From positions 62,001-126,000 of the forward strand of contig CBDBNG010000001.1 in assembly GCA_965207995.1 (NCBI GenBank): a DNA stretch of 64,000 nt, in the 5' to 3' direction. How positions within the stretch are numbered: the first letter of the stretch is position 1; each line of letters begins with the position of its first letter. Positions 25,629-33,936 of this stretch are shown here, piece after piece. This stretch comes from DAOUKH01 sp965207995. Its GTDB lineage: Bacteria > Chloroflexota > Dehalococcoidia > SHYB01. The position numbers were made by a program, and so were the translations under genes. The notes under the pieces are model-generated. The model worked only from the letters and a program-made list of their open reading frames with translations, was not told where the DNA came from and ran no database searches.

Positions 25629-26426
25629 TTAGCGCTCCACGTTGTCTGACACGATGGTGAGGCGGTCAATGAGCGAGAGCGCGAAGGAGCGCCAGAACTC
25701 GTCGGAGGCCGTCTCGTAGTCCGAAGCGCCGGTCAATTGGAACGTCAGGACGGCGTCCTGCTGATTGTCGAAGTCGGTCTCCAAGAAATTGAAATAGGCA
25801 GGGAGGGCGGTGATCACGTTGTTGGCCTTGGCTACGAGGGAGGGATCGGAGACCGCGGCAAGGTCCTTCACGTTGTTCCAGAATGCGAAGGCCTCCCGGC
25901 GCTCGTCGGGCAGCTCCTTCCGCATCTCGACGAGCAGGAGACGGTCGGCCTCGATCTGTTCGGCGAATCGTTCGACGTCGGGTATGCCGGGGAAGGCGGA
26001 GCGGGTCTCCGGCGCGGCCTCGATGCGGCGCTGCAGCCGGGTGAGCTCGGCGTCGCGCTCGTCGAGCTGTGACCGGATGTCGTCCAGCTCCGCGCGAATG
26101 TCGTTGAGTTGATCGTCGCGCTGCTCGATCCGGGAGTCCTTCTGTTCTGACTCGGCCTCGAGAGCGGCGATGCGCTCGCGGAGGTCGTCTTCCACCGAGC
26201 TTACCGGCGCCGGCGGTTCGGTCGGCTGCGTGGTCGGCTCGGCCGTCGGCTCCGTTGCGGCGCAGGCGATCAGCACGCCGCCCACGAGGGTCAGGGCAAG
26301 GACGGCAATGAGGAAGCGGGGGACGTTCCGGCTCTTTCCGGCCGGGGATAGGCTGTTCGCCGCTGGGTGCATCTGGCTGGAGGTGGGGTCAGCCGCCGCT
26401 TTCGGTGGATTGTGACTGGGAGTCAT
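25629..26426 (-). CDS. coiled-coil lipoprotein of unknown function
   Basis: 265 residues. A polar N-terminus, a hydrophobic segment at 38-54 and a lipobox LIAC (Cys55), then a TEPTAEPTTQPTEPP linker. Residues about 78-135 form a clear coiled coil (heptads in IAALEAESEQKDSRIEQRDD and onward). The C-terminal 120 residues are helical and soluble. The n-region before the signal is long (37 residues); starting at internal Met19 would shorten it to a more usual length. It is the first leftward gene after the divergent PadR promoter region, 64 bases ahead of the propeller gene. It may belong to the same operon. Confidence 0.75.
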   Translation of the reverse strand: MTPSHNPPKAAADPTSSQMHPAANSLSPAGKSRNVPRFLIAVLALTLVGGVLIACAATEPTAEPTTQPTEPPAPVSSVEDDLRERIAALEAESEQKDSRIEQRDDQLNDIRAELDDIRSQLDERDAELTRLQRRIEAAPETRSAFPGIPDVERFAEQIEADRLLLVEMRKELPDERREAFAFWNNVKDLAAVSDPSLVAKANNVITALPAYFNFLETDFDNQQDAVLTFQLTGASDYETASDEFWRSFALSLIDRLTIVSDNVER

Positions 26427-26531
26427 TGTCGCACATCCGGCTAGCGGGGGGTGTCCCGTTGCATGCTCCGTTCTTCGTCCATACGTCTCGCCGCCGTCCG
26501 GGGATTCGTCGAAAGAAGGCGCGCCGTCAGG

Positions 26532-26560
26532 TTGACGGACGATAGGACGATGACTATCGT
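26532..26560 (+). promoter_or_regulatory. promoter of padR with embedded palindromic operator
   Basis: TTGACG (26532-26537), a 17-base spacer and TATCGT (26555-26560). A 7-8-7 inverted repeat, ACGATAG (26539-26545) and CTATCGT (26554-26560), occupies the spacer and the -10. An inverted repeat with an 8-base spacer is the geometry expected for PadR-type winged-helix dimers. Binding would block RNA polymerase, suggesting autoregulation. The site also lies in the region shared with the divergent transporter operon. Confidence 0.6.
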
Positions 26561-26596
26561 ATCTCTACGCTCGACTTCAAGAAAGGCGCGGCTCTC

Positions 26597-26929
26597 ATGG
26601 CCTACCCCAAAGAACTGCTGAAGGGGAACACCGAGTCCCTGCTCTTGGCCCTGCTCGCCGACGCGCCGATGTACGGCTACCAGATCGTGAAGGAGTTGGA
26701 GCAGCGGAGCCGCGGCTACTTCCAGTTCAAGGAAGGCACACTCTACCCCGCGCTGCACCGCCTCGAAAGAGACGGCCTCCTGGAGGCGAAGTGGATGCCG
26801 TCGCCCTCCGGCAAGAAGCGCCGTTACTATGCGCTCACCGACCAGGGGCGGCAGGCCCTCATGTCCCGCGTCGACCTCTGGGCAGGTTTCTCGAAGGCCG
26901 TGTCGATGGTCCTGGCTCCCAGCTCGTAG
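26597..26929 (+). CDS. PadR family transcriptional regulator
   Basis: 110 residues, the short PadR type (subfamily 2, one C-terminal helix). Winged helix with the usual signature: LLALLADAPMYGYQIVKELE, then FKEGTLYPALHRLERDGLL and the wing PSGKKRRYYALTDQG. Such proteins are repressors released by small hydrophobic ligands or antibiotics. The next gene encodes a HAAS-domain membrane protein, a pairing commonly seen with PadR. It is divergent from the peptide-transport operon that starts at 26426. Confidence 0.95.
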   Translation: MAYPKELLKGNTESLLLALLADAPMYGYQIVKELEQRSRGYFQFKEGTLYPALHRLERDGLLEAKWMPSPSGKKRRYYALTDQGRQALMSRVDLWAGFSKAVSMVLAPSS

Positions 26930-26942
26930 CGGTGAGACTCAT

Positions 26943-27947
26943 ATGATCCCAGGCCTCGTCCGTTATCTGGAAGAGATCAGCGTTCACCTTCGTCTGAACC
27001 CGCTTCGCGAGAAGCAGGTGCTACGCGAGATCTACACGCACTTGGAAGAACGCGTCCAAGAGTTCGAGGAGGGCGGGCGCCCGCGCGACACGGCGGTACG
27101 GGAGGCCACGCGCACGTTCGGCTCGCCGCGCCTCGTCGCCGAAGAGATGTACAACGTGCATGGCCTGGGTACGTGGGTCGGCGCCGCCATCGCCAGCGTG
27201 CCCTATATCGCCGTCGCCTTCCTTTTCGCGCTGCACCTGTGGACGTCGCTGGCCTGGCTGGCGGCCTTCATGACGGTCAGCGTCCTGGTGACGCTGCTGG
27301 GCTGGTGGAAAGGGAAGCCGCCGTGGATGTATCCGTGGGCGGGCTTCTCGCTGGTGCTGCCGATAGGGTCGGGCTTCATCGCCGCCGGGGCCTTCTGGCG
27401 CGACGCCACCGCGTTGGTGTCCGGTGGGAATGCCGAGCTTCCCCTCTGGGCGCTCGCGGGCCTGCTTGTGTATGCCGCGCTCGCCCTCTGGATGGTGGTG
27501 TCGGTGCTGGTGAAGGTCGTGCGATTGGACTGGACCTACGCCTCGCTGATGCTCTTGCCCATCCCGATTCTGGTCCGCTGGCTCCTTTCCCTGCAGATGG
27601 AAGGGAGCGCGCTTGCCTACGAGGCCACCTTGTTCCACGCCGGGGCCGATGGCGTGGTAGCGATGGTCTTCCTTATGCTGGCGGCGCTGCCGATGATCTT
27701 CGTCCGAGTCAGCCGCCGCCGCTTCAAGATCGCTGCGCTCATGATCGCCGCGCCGGTGGCCTTCATCGCCGCGGCGCAGAACATCTCGGGCGCGATGAGC
27801 CTTCCCGCCCTCTTCCTCTCCACCGCGCTGGCGGTGATCCTGCTGCTGGTCCCCGCCTTCCTGGATTCAAGGGTGGGCCGCGGCAGCCCAAGCTACCGCG
27901 CCGTGGCGAGCCGCGAGACGCAGAACGCCCTCAGCGGGCTCTCCTAG
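26943..27947 (+). CDS. HAAS-domain (permease-prefix) multi-pass membrane protein
   Basis: 334 residues from ATG 26943, 13 bases after padR; the frame extending back to 26829 lies inside padR. Residues 1-75 are the HAAS/DUF1700-type helical domain (LNPLREKQVLREIYTHLEER ... TFGSPRLVAEEMY). About eight hydrophobic segments follow (83-330). Proteins with this prefix are the usual companions of PadR regulators and may act as membrane sensors or partner regulators. No transport motif is present. Confidence 0.85.
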   Translation: MIPGLVRYLEEISVHLRLNPLREKQVLREIYTHLEERVQEFEEGGRPRDTAVREATRTFGSPRLVAEEMYNVHGLGTWVGAAIASVPYIAVAFLFALHLWTSLAWLAAFMTVSVLVTLLGWWKGKPPWMYPWAGFSLVLPIGSGFIAAGAFWRDATALVSGGNAELPLWALAGLLVYAALALWMVVSVLVKVVRLDWTYASLMLLPIPILVRWLLSLQMEGSALAYEATLFHAGADGVVAMVFLMLAALPMIFVRVSRRRFKIAALMIAAPVAFIAAAQNISGAMSLPALFLSTALAVILLLVPAFLDSRVGRGSPSYRAVASRETQNALSGLS

Positions 27948-27951
27948 CGCC

Positions 27952-28545
27952 GTGGCGTCGGTCGCCGGCTCGACCGTCGAAGCCGACCTCGCCCTCGTCT
28001 ACCCCGCGCCACCTGTCACGGCGCCCCCCGGGTCGCACGCCACGCTCGTCTTGCTGTCCGGCCTCCCCGGCGACGGCAAGTCGTACCTAGCCCGCCGGCT
28101 CGCTGAGGCGTGCGGCGCCGAGATCGTCGAGTCCGACGCCGTCCGGCTCCGGCTCACCGGAGAGCCGCGCTTCACTCCCGCCGAGCACCGGCGCGTCTTC
28201 GACGTCTGCCACGCACTCGTCGAACGTCTTCTCGGCGAAGGGCGAGCGGTGATCATGGACGCGACAAACTTGGTCGAAGTCCACCGCCAAGCGGTGTACG
28301 CGATCGCCGAGCGCACCGGAGCGCGGCTGATCGTCGTCCGCGTCGAAGCCCCTGAGGCGACGGCCCGCCGGCGCCTGGAAGAGCGGGCGGCCCGCGGCGA
28401 AGGCCTCGCCGATTGGGCGGTGCGCCGGCGGATGCGGCGGACACGGGAGCCCATAGCACGGCCCCACCGGCGGGTGGATACGTCGGGAGACACCTCCGAT
28501 GCGGTGAAGGAAATCGCCGCCGAGGTACTGAACCCCGCGTCTTAG
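27952..28545 (+). CDS. P-loop kinase-like ATPase (AAA_33/zeta-toxin-like)
   Basis: 197 residues from GTG 27952, 4 bases after the HAAS gene stop. Walker A GLPGDGKSY (about 39-47), a lid/substrate region IVESDAVRLRL, VIMDATNLVEVHRQ (Walker B-like strand with Asp), and a basic RRRLEERAARGEGL segment. This is the AAA_33 group of small-molecule or polynucleotide kinases. The substrate is unknown. A related but separate kinase lies at 32505-33026. Confidence 0.8.
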   Translation: MASVAGSTVEADLALVYPAPPVTAPPGSHATLVLLSGLPGDGKSYLARRLAEACGAEIVESDAVRLRLTGEPRFTPAEHRRVFDVCHALVERLLGEGRAVIMDATNLVEVHRQAVYAIAERTGARLIVVRVEAPEATARRRLEERAARGEGLADWAVRRRMRRTREPIARPHRRVDTSGDTSDAVKEIAAEVLNPAS

Positions 28546-28605
28546 GAAGCGAAACACGCGCCGGCGAGGGCCGGCGATGCCGAGAGCCCGGAGGAAGGAA
28601 GACTG

Positions 28606-30099
28606 ATGAGAGTCAAAGCGAGCGCAAGGGACGCCACCAAGGTCCGCGCCGACGCCCTGATCGTGAACCTCTTTCAGGGGGTGAAGAAGCCCGGGGGCGT
28701 CACGGGGGCCGTCGATAGCGCCCTCGACGGCGCGATCTCGAAACTCGTCTCGGCTGGCGAGATCAAAGGAACGCTGGGGCAGGTCACCACGATTCACGTC
28801 TTCGGGCAGGTACCGGCGTCACGGGTCGTCGTCGTCGGCCTGGGACGGAAGCGGGAGTTCGACGCGGAGGCGGCGCGGCGGGCCACGGCGGCGGCGATGC
28901 GGGCGATGAAGCGGGTCGGCGCGAAACGGGTCGCCACGGTGCTGCACGGCGCGGGAGAGGGCGGACTCGATGCCGGCGTGGCGGCGCAGGCGGTGACCGA
29001 GGGAGCGCTCCTCGGCCTGTACGAGTACCAGCGTCCCGGCAAGCCGCCCAAGAAGGATGGCGTGATTGGGCTCAGCATCGTGGAAAGAGCGCGGAGCAAG
29101 CTCCCCGCCATACGGGCGGGGATCGAGCGGGGCCGCATCATCGCCGAGGGCGCCATGCTCGCCCGCGACATGAGCAACAGCCCGGCGAACCACATGACCC
29201 CGACCGACATGGCGGTGCGGGCGGAGCGGGCCGCGGTGGACGCGGGGCTCGACATAACCGTCTTCGACCGCGAAGAGATGGAGGAGCGGGGCATGGGGGC
29301 GCTGCTTGGTGTCTCCAAGGGCAGCGCGCAGCCGCCAAAGTTTATCATCCTGGAGTACAAGGGCGACCCTGACTCGGAGAAGGCCATCGGGCTGGTGGGC
29401 AAGGGCGTCACCTTCGACTCCGGCGGCATCTCGCTGAAGCCGGCGGGGGGCATGGCAGAGATGAAGACCGACATGTCCGGCGGCGCCGCGGTGATCGGGG
29501 CGATGCGCGCCATCGGATTGCTCAAACCCAAGATCAATGTGACGGGTCTGGTGCCCGCGGCGGAGAACTTGCCCTCGTCGACCGCGCAGAAGCCGGGCGA
29601 CATCGTCACCGCGCTGAACGGCAAGACCATTGAGGTCGACAACACCGACGCCGAGGGGCGACTTCTGCTCGCCGACGCCCTCAGCTACGGCAACCAGATC
29701 GGGCTCTCTCCGATGATCGACATAGCCACGCTGACCGGCGCGATCTTGGTCTCGCTGGGCAAGGTCGCCACCGGGGCCTTCACCAATAACCAGCGGACGG
29801 TGGACCGGCTAATCAAGGCATCGCGGGCGACAGGCGAGAAGATGTGGCAGCTCCCGATGTTCGACGAGTACAAGAAGCAGAACAAGAGCGACGTAGCGGA
29901 CGTGAAGAACACTGGCGGGCGGAACGCCGGGTCGATCACCGCCGCGTTGTTCCTCGCCGAGTTCAGCGAGAAGACGCCGTGGGTGCACCTCGACATCGCG
30001 GGCACGGCGCGCGCCGCGTCGACGGACGGCTATACACCAAAAGGATCGAGCGGCGTGCCGGTGCGTACGCTCGTGCAGTTCGTGCTCGACTCGGCGTAG
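28606..30099 (+). CDS. pepA: leucyl aminopeptidase (M17, cytosol aminopeptidase)
   Basis: 497 residues, the normal size. An N-terminal macro-like domain and a C-terminal di-zinc peptidase domain. Metal and active-site segments: VGKGVTFDSGGISLKP (Lys and Asp ligands), MKTDMSGGAA, and the family signature NTDAEGRLLLADAL (Asp/Glu ligands and catalytic Arg). It removes N-terminal residues from peptides, which suits the nearby peptide-uptake genes. GGAGGAAGG lies 9 bases before the ATG. Confidence 0.96.
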   Translation: MRVKASARDATKVRADALIVNLFQGVKKPGGVTGAVDSALDGAISKLVSAGEIKGTLGQVTTIHVFGQVPASRVVVVGLGRKREFDAEAARRATAAAMRAMKRVGAKRVATVLHGAGEGGLDAGVAAQAVTEGALLGLYEYQRPGKPPKKDGVIGLSIVERARSKLPAIRAGIERGRIIAEGAMLARDMSNSPANHMTPTDMAVRAERAAVDAGLDITVFDREEMEERGMGALLGVSKGSAQPPKFIILEYKGDPDSEKAIGLVGKGVTFDSGGISLKPAGGMAEMKTDMSGGAAVIGAMRAIGLLKPKINVTGLVPAAENLPSSTAQKPGDIVTALNGKTIEVDNTDAEGRLLLADALSYGNQIGLSPMIDIATLTGAILVSLGKVATGAFTNNQRTVDRLIKASRATGEKMWQLPMFDEYKKQNKSDVADVKNTGGRNAGSITAALFLAEFSEKTPWVHLDIAGTARAASTDGYTPKGSSGVPVRTLVQFVLDSA

Positions 30100-30164
30100 G
30101 TCTTGCGTTTCGGTTACCATTCCCGACAGGGTAACGTGCGCCTTGTCCGGCTGGCACTTTCCTG

Positions 30165-30194
30165 TTGCCCAAGTTACTTGCCCGATGTTATAAT
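30165..30194 (+). promoter_or_regulatory. promoter of the HTH regulator at 30249
   Basis: TTGCCC (30165-30170), an 18-base spacer and a perfect TATAAT (30189-30194). Transcription would start near 30201. This rules out the upstream in-frame ATG at 30165 as the regulator's start and supports ATG 30249, giving a leader of about 48 bases. Confidence 0.7.
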
Positions 30195-30248
30195 GCAATT
30201 CTTGTACATGAGTCGCACTTCAGGAAACCGTGGAAGGGTTGGGGCGCA

Positions 30249-30554
30249 ATGAAGGCAGGCGGGTCCGACTGGAAGTTCCTCACCAATCACGCACTGGTGC
30301 TGAGTTGGATTGCCCAGCACCAGCAGAGCACGGCCCGTGAGATCGCCATCGCGATCGGCATCACCGAACGCACGGCGCTCAAGATCGTCGGCGAGCTGGT
30401 CGAGGGCGGCTACCTCGACCGGCGGCGCAAGGGCCGGCGAAACGTGTACCGCGTCAACCCCGGCACGCCGCTGCGGCATGAGCTGGAGCGCAACATCCCC
30501 GTCGGCGACCTGCTCGACGTGATCGCTCCCAAGCGCAAGCGCGGCGCCGCGTAG
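30249..30554 (+). CDS. winged-helix (MarR-like) transcriptional regulator
   Basis: 101 residues from ATG 30249, chosen because the promoter -10 overlaps the longer frame. It begins GGSDWKFLTNHALVLSWIAQ. The HTH follows: STAREIAIAIGITERTALKI as helix-turn-helix, with GYLDRRRKGRRNVYRVNP as wing. The protein is essentially one DNA-binding domain with a short basic tail (APKRKRGAA), so any ligand or partner site must be small. The target is unknown; two tRNA genes follow. Confidence 0.85.
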   Translation: MKAGGSDWKFLTNHALVLSWIAQHQQSTAREIAIAIGITERTALKIVGELVEGGYLDRRRKGRRNVYRVNPGTPLRHELERNIPVGDLLDVIAPKRKRGAA

Positions 30555-30583
30555 TCTTTCGCCTTCGGACGGAGGCCGGCCGG

Positions 30584-30612
30584 TTCCGTCCGCGCCCTCT
30601 GTGGGCTACACT
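30584..30612 (+). promoter_or_regulatory. probable promoter of tRNA-His
   Basis: TTCCGT (30584-30589), 17-base spacer, TACACT (30607-30612). This is the correct distance for transcription to begin about 20 bases before the mature tRNA 5' end. The -35 match is moderate. Confidence 0.4.
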
Positions 30613-30638
30613 GGATGACGGTCGAGTTTCGGCCGCTC

Positions 30639-30715
30639 GGTGGGCGTGGCCAAGTGGTTAAGGCGCCAGGTTGTGGCCCTGGAGATCGAGGGTTCGAGTC
30701 CCTTCGCCCACCCCA
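30639..30715 (+). tRNA. tRNA-His (anticodon GTG)
   Basis: Acceptor stem GTGGGCG/CGCCCAC with an extra 5' G at 30639 facing C73, the identity element of tRNA-His. Anticodon stem CCAGG/CCTGG with loop TTGTGGC gives GTG. T-arm GAGGG-TTCGAGT-CCCTT. CCA is encoded. Confidence 0.96.
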
Positions 30716-30785
30716 TCAATTCCGGCTTCGGTTCTCACCCGCCGGTCTATAATGAAAGCGCGGCTATCGCCGCTGCGTTTCACCC

Positions 30786-30862
30786 GCGCCCGTAGCTCAA
30801 CTGGACAGAGCATCAGACTTCGGATCTGAGGGTTGGGGGTTCGAGTCCCTTCGGGCGCGCCA
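30786..30862 (+). tRNA. tRNA-Arg (anticodon TCG)
   Basis: Acceptor stem GCGCCCG/CGGGCGC, discriminator G and encoded CCA. Anticodon stem TCAGA/TCTGA with loop CTTCGGA gives TCG. T-loop TTCGAGT. A TATAAT at 30748-30753 lies 33 bases upstream and may be its own -10, although transcription may also continue from tRNA-His. The vapC stop lies 34 bases downstream on the other strand. Confidence 0.96.
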
Positions 30863-30896
30863 CTTGTTCTCCGCTGCGCCGCCTTTGTGCAGGCAG

Positions 30897-31331
30897 CTAT
30901 CGCAGCGGATCGACCACGGTCAAGAAGGGGAAGCGGTAGAAGTCGGTGTCGCGGGTGCAGATGCGGCTGATGCCGTGCTCGCGCATGAGTACAGCCGTGT
31001 GCAGGTCATGGGCCACATTGCCGCGGATATCCGGCACCTCCGACAAGGTCTGCGACAGGACCGCGGCGTGCCGATCGGTGGCATGGAGAAGGGTGATTCC
31101 CGAAGAGGCCAGGAGTCCCGCGAGAAAGCTCCAAGCCTGTGCCGCTGTCCACGGCGAGGGGAACGTGTGTCGGTGGGTACTGACTCGGAGAAACTCGTAG
31201 CAAATGCTCCACGTGAGAAATGCAGGGGACGGATCGCGACGTGCCTCCTCAAGGCGCCGACGGCATTGGTCGTGGAACTCTGAGTCGACATTTGCGGCGT
31301 AGACGAGAATGTTCGTGTCGAAGACGAGCAC
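30897..31331 (-). CDS. vapC: PIN-domain ribonuclease toxin (VapC family)
   Basis: 144 residues from GTG 31331. PIN fold with acidic Mg-binding residues Asp5 (VFDTNILVYA), Glu46 (ICYEFLRV), Asp109 (VAHDLHTAVLM) and Asp128/Asp130 (TRDTDF). VapC toxins cut specific RNAs, often tRNAs. The antitoxin gene lies 3 bases upstream, so the two are cotranscribed. The gene ends next to tRNA-Arg. Confidence 0.9.
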   Translation of the reverse strand: MLVFDTNILVYAANVDSEFHDQCRRRLEEARRDPSPAFLTWSICYEFLRVSTHRHTFPSPWTAAQAWSFLAGLLASSGITLLHATDRHAAVLSQTLSEVPDIRGNVAHDLHTAVLMREHGISRICTRDTDFYRFPFLTVVDPLR

Positions 31332-31334
31332 CCG

Positions 31335-31574
31335 TTAGTCCTCTTCCATGGCCCGGTAGAGCTCGTCGCGGTTGGAGATGTCGACCAGCGGTGCACCGCC
31401 ATGCCAACTAGGCAGCGGCGGCAGATCGTCGAGCTTGGCGTCCGGCTCGGGGCCGTCGTCGAGGATGCGGCGGAGGCCCGCTTCCACCAGGGCGGACATC
31501 GTCGTCCCTCGGCGCGCGGCCTCCTCCCGCAGGCGCTGCATCACGGTATCGTCGATGTTCAGCGTGGTCTTCAT
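31335..31574 (-). CDS. vapB: ribbon-helix-helix antitoxin (VapB-like)
   Basis: 79 residues from ATG 31574; an ATG at 31586 would add four. It begins MKTTLNIDDTVMQRLREEAA, an RHH DNA-binding strand and helix, then TTMSALVEAGLRRIL. The C-terminal half (LPPLPSWHGGAPLVDISNRD) is an extended toxin-wrapping tail. It should neutralise VapC and autorepress the pair. A longer frame running to 32189 is an artefact of overlap with the next gene. Confidence 0.88.
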   Translation of the reverse strand: MKTTLNIDDTVMQRLREEAARRGTTMSALVEAGLRRILDDGPEPDAKLDDLPPLPSWHGGAPLVDISNRDELYRAMEED

Positions 31575-31606
31575 ATGGGAAACCATATCTGAGATATGGC
31601 TTGCCG

Positions 31607-32485
31607 TCAACTGCCGCTGCCGGCGGCGAATTTCTGCTCGATTTCCTTGTAGTGGGGGACGCCGACGATCTTCTCGAAGTCGTGGAAGGAGACGAGGGTG
31701 TCTTGCAGCGACTTCGTCGTCTTTTCCTCTTTGAGGGCGCGGTAGATGTTGCCGATGGCGTGGGCGGCGGTGAAGAGGGCGGAGAGGGGATAGACGACCA
31801 TCTTGAAGCCGAGCGCCTGCAGCTCCGCCGAGCTGAGCAACGGCGTCTTGCCGCCTTCGATCATGTTGGCGAAGAGCGGCGCGCCGGGCACGTTGGCGGC
31901 GATACCGGACAGCTCCTCCACCGACTGGGGCGCTTCGACGAAGACGACGTCGGCGCCGGCGTCGCGGTAGAGGTTGCCGCGGCGGACCGCTTCGTCGAAG
32001 CCGAGCGGCGCGCGGGCGTCGGTCCTGGCGATGATGATGAGGTCGTCGTCGCCGCGAGCGTGGACGGCGGCCTTGAGCTTGGAGGCGTGGTCTTCGGCGG
32101 GAATGACGCGCTTGCCCTCGAAGTGGCCGCACTTCTTGGGCCACTGCTGGTCTTCGAGGATCACGCCGGCGACGCCCGCCTCGACGCACTCCTCGATAGT
32201 GCGGATCACGTTGAGCTCGTTACCGTAGCCGGTGTCCATGTCGGCGACCAGGGGAATCGACACGGCGCGGGCGATGTGCCGGGTGCGGTCCATGATTTCG
32301 GACATGGTCATCAAGCCGTAGTCGGGCGCGCCGAGGGTGGCCGCGGCGAAGCCGAAGCCCGTGGTGAAGACCGCGTCGAAGCCGGCCTGCTCCGCCAGCC
32401 GGGCCGAGAGGGCGTCGTAGGCGCCGGGCAACACGATGATCTCCGGCCCATCCAGCATCTTCCGCAGCGTCGTCGATCTCCTCAT
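31607..32485 (-). CDS. isocitrate lyase/PEP mutase family enzyme (oxaloacetate/2-methylisocitrate lyase-like)
   Basis: 292 residues, TIM barrel. VLPGAYDALSARLAEQAGFD, DMDTGYGN (metal-binding Asp pair), ILEDQQWPKKCGHFEGK with the KKCGH active-site loop, IIARTDAR, and VFVEAP. The KKCGH loop marks lyases of the superfamily rather than PEP mutases. Whether it acts on methylisocitrate, isocitrate, oxaloacetate or a methylmalate-type acid cannot be resolved; no propionate-pathway genes are adjacent. Confidence 0.9.
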   Translation of the reverse strand: MRRSTTLRKMLDGPEIIVLPGAYDALSARLAEQAGFDAVFTTGFGFAAATLGAPDYGLMTMSEIMDRTRHIARAVSIPLVADMDTGYGNELNVIRTIEECVEAGVAGVILEDQQWPKKCGHFEGKRVIPAEDHASKLKAAVHARGDDDLIIIARTDARAPLGFDEAVRRGNLYRDAGADVVFVEAPQSVEELSGIAANVPGAPLFANMIEGGKTPLLSSAELQALGFKMVVYPLSALFTAAHAIGNIYRALKEEKTTKSLQDTLVSFHDFEKIVGVPHYKEIEQKFAAGSGS

Positions 32486-32504
32486 TGCCGCCTCCTTATG
32501 AATC

Positions 32505-33026
32505 CTAGCTGTCGAAGCCTACAGGCTTCCCAGCAAAGTCTTCCAGCGATTTCCGCAGCGCTGAAGCGCCTGCGTCGATATTCTGCTCCGCCGTGTCTAG
32601 CACGATACCCGCGTCCCAGGGTTCATAGTTCCGGTCGCACACCTGCTGCCAAGTGGGCAATCGATGGCCGGCAATGTCGGCTGACCGTGACTCCACCCTG
32701 CGCCGGTGCTCCGCCTCGTCGGAACACACGATCTCGATTTCGATGCATGGCTTGTCTGCCCGCCGGGCGACTCCTCGCCAAGCGGTCCGCGTCACCTCCA
32801 CCGGGTTCACGGAGTCGGCGATGACGGTGTGGCCTAGCCGCAAGTTGTCCTCGGCAACCGCACAGGCAACCACATATCCTTCGGGCCCCGATATTGCCAC
32901 ATCGGAGTTGCGCAGCGCCTGCTCGATGGAATCGATGCGGAGGTGCACAGCCCCTATGGCTCGTGCCAGTCCGGCTGCGACTGCGGTTTTGCCCACGCCA
33001 GGGAGGCCTCCGAAGATCAAAAGCAT
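32505..33026 (-). CDS. P-loop kinase-like ATPase (AAA_33)
   Basis: 173 residues. Walker A GGLPGVGKTAVAAGLA (about 6-21), HLRIDSIEQAL as substrate-side Asp, HTVIADSVNPVEVTR as Walker B-like strand, then EHRRRVESRSADIAGHRLPTW, the lid segment typical of small AAA_33 kinases of unknown substrate. The GGLPGVGKT start and length make a chloramphenicol-phosphotransferase-like or gluconate-kinase-like fold possible. It sits between the lyase and an SDR gene, all leftward. Confidence 0.82.
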   Translation of the reverse strand: MLLIFGGLPGVGKTAVAAGLARAIGAVHLRIDSIEQALRNSDVAISGPEGYVVACAVAEDNLRLGHTVIADSVNPVEVTRTAWRGVARRADKPCIEIEIVCSDEAEHRRRVESRSADIAGHRLPTWQQVCDRNYEPWDAGIVLDTAEQNIDAGASALRKSLEDFAGKPVGFDS

Positions 33027-33050
33027 CGGGATGCCTTGCGGATGACGGGT

Positions 33051-33812
33051 TTACCAGGCGCCGGTCTGGTCGCGGAGAGTTTCGTCTTCGCCGACCCAGC
33101 CGGTGAGCGTCTCCGGGGTCTGCTGCGCGAGGTAGAGGGCTGCTTGGGCCATGTTCTCCGGGCCGACGCCCCAGTTCTCGGGCACGTTGCCCTTGAAGTA
33201 GGCGATGGCGCCCTCGGTGAGCACGGCGCGGGCGGGCATCAGGCCGGTGACGCTGATCCCGTGCTCGCGCAGCTCGGCGGCGAGGCCGAGGGTCATGCGG
33301 TCCTCGGCGGCCTTGGAAATGCCGTAGACCAAGTTGCGCGGCGACTCGACGGCCATCCGGCCCGCACCCGAGCTGATGTTGATGATAACGCCGCTCCCCC
33401 GCTCCCGCATCGCGGGCAGCACCGCACGGATGAAGAGGAAGTAGCCCTTCACGTTCACGTCCATGATCAGGTCGAAGTGCTTGACGGAGATTTCCTGGAA
33501 GGTGGTCATGACGCTGGCCGCGGCGTTGTTCACCAGGATGTCGACGGGGCCGTAGGCCGCCTCGACTTGCTCGACCAGCCCGAAGACCTGGTCGTCGAAG
33601 CGCTGGTCGCAGCGAATCGCCATCGCCTCGCCGCCGGCCTCCCGGATCTCCTCGACGGTGAGGTGGATGCTGCCCGCCAGCTTTTCCGTCTCGACCTCGG
33701 AGCGCCCCGTCACGACCACCTTGGCGCCCTCGGCGGCGTAGAGCTTGGCGATGGCCTTGCCGATGCCCCGGCTCGAGCCGGTGACGATGGCGACCTTGTC
33801 CTTCAACTTCAT
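33051..33812 (-). CDS. short-chain dehydrogenase/reductase
   Basis: 253 residues from ATG 33812 with GAAGGA upstream; the frame to 33938 adds unsupported sequence. TGSSRGIGKAIA cofactor loop, VVTGRSE (no acidic residue directly after beta-2, so NADP(H) is plausible), NNAA in place of the usual NNAG, catalytic ISSGAG and YGISKAA. The final segment WVGEDETLRDQTGAW is unlike the usual GG..D.G ending. The substrate is unknown. Confidence 0.9.
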   Translation of the reverse strand: MKLKDKVAIVTGSSRGIGKAIAKLYAAEGAKVVVTGRSEVETEKLAGSIHLTVEEIREAGGEAMAIRCDQRFDDQVFGLVEQVEAAYGPVDILVNNAAASVMTTFQEISVKHFDLIMDVNVKGYFLFIRAVLPAMRERGSGVIINISSGAGRMAVESPRNLVYGISKAAEDRMTLGLAAELREHGISVTGLMPARAVLTEGAIAYFKGNVPENWGVGPENMAQAALYLAQQTPETLTGWVGEDETLRDQTGAW

Positions 33813-33936
33813 GCGCGATCCTTCAAGGCCGGCGCGGCCCGCGTCGTTGACGGGGAGTGTAGCAGCCTCGCCGCCGTTGCGTTGACAGGGAGGGCCAGCG
33901 CCGTAAGATTGCGGCGACCGGGGTCGGAGGGACGCC

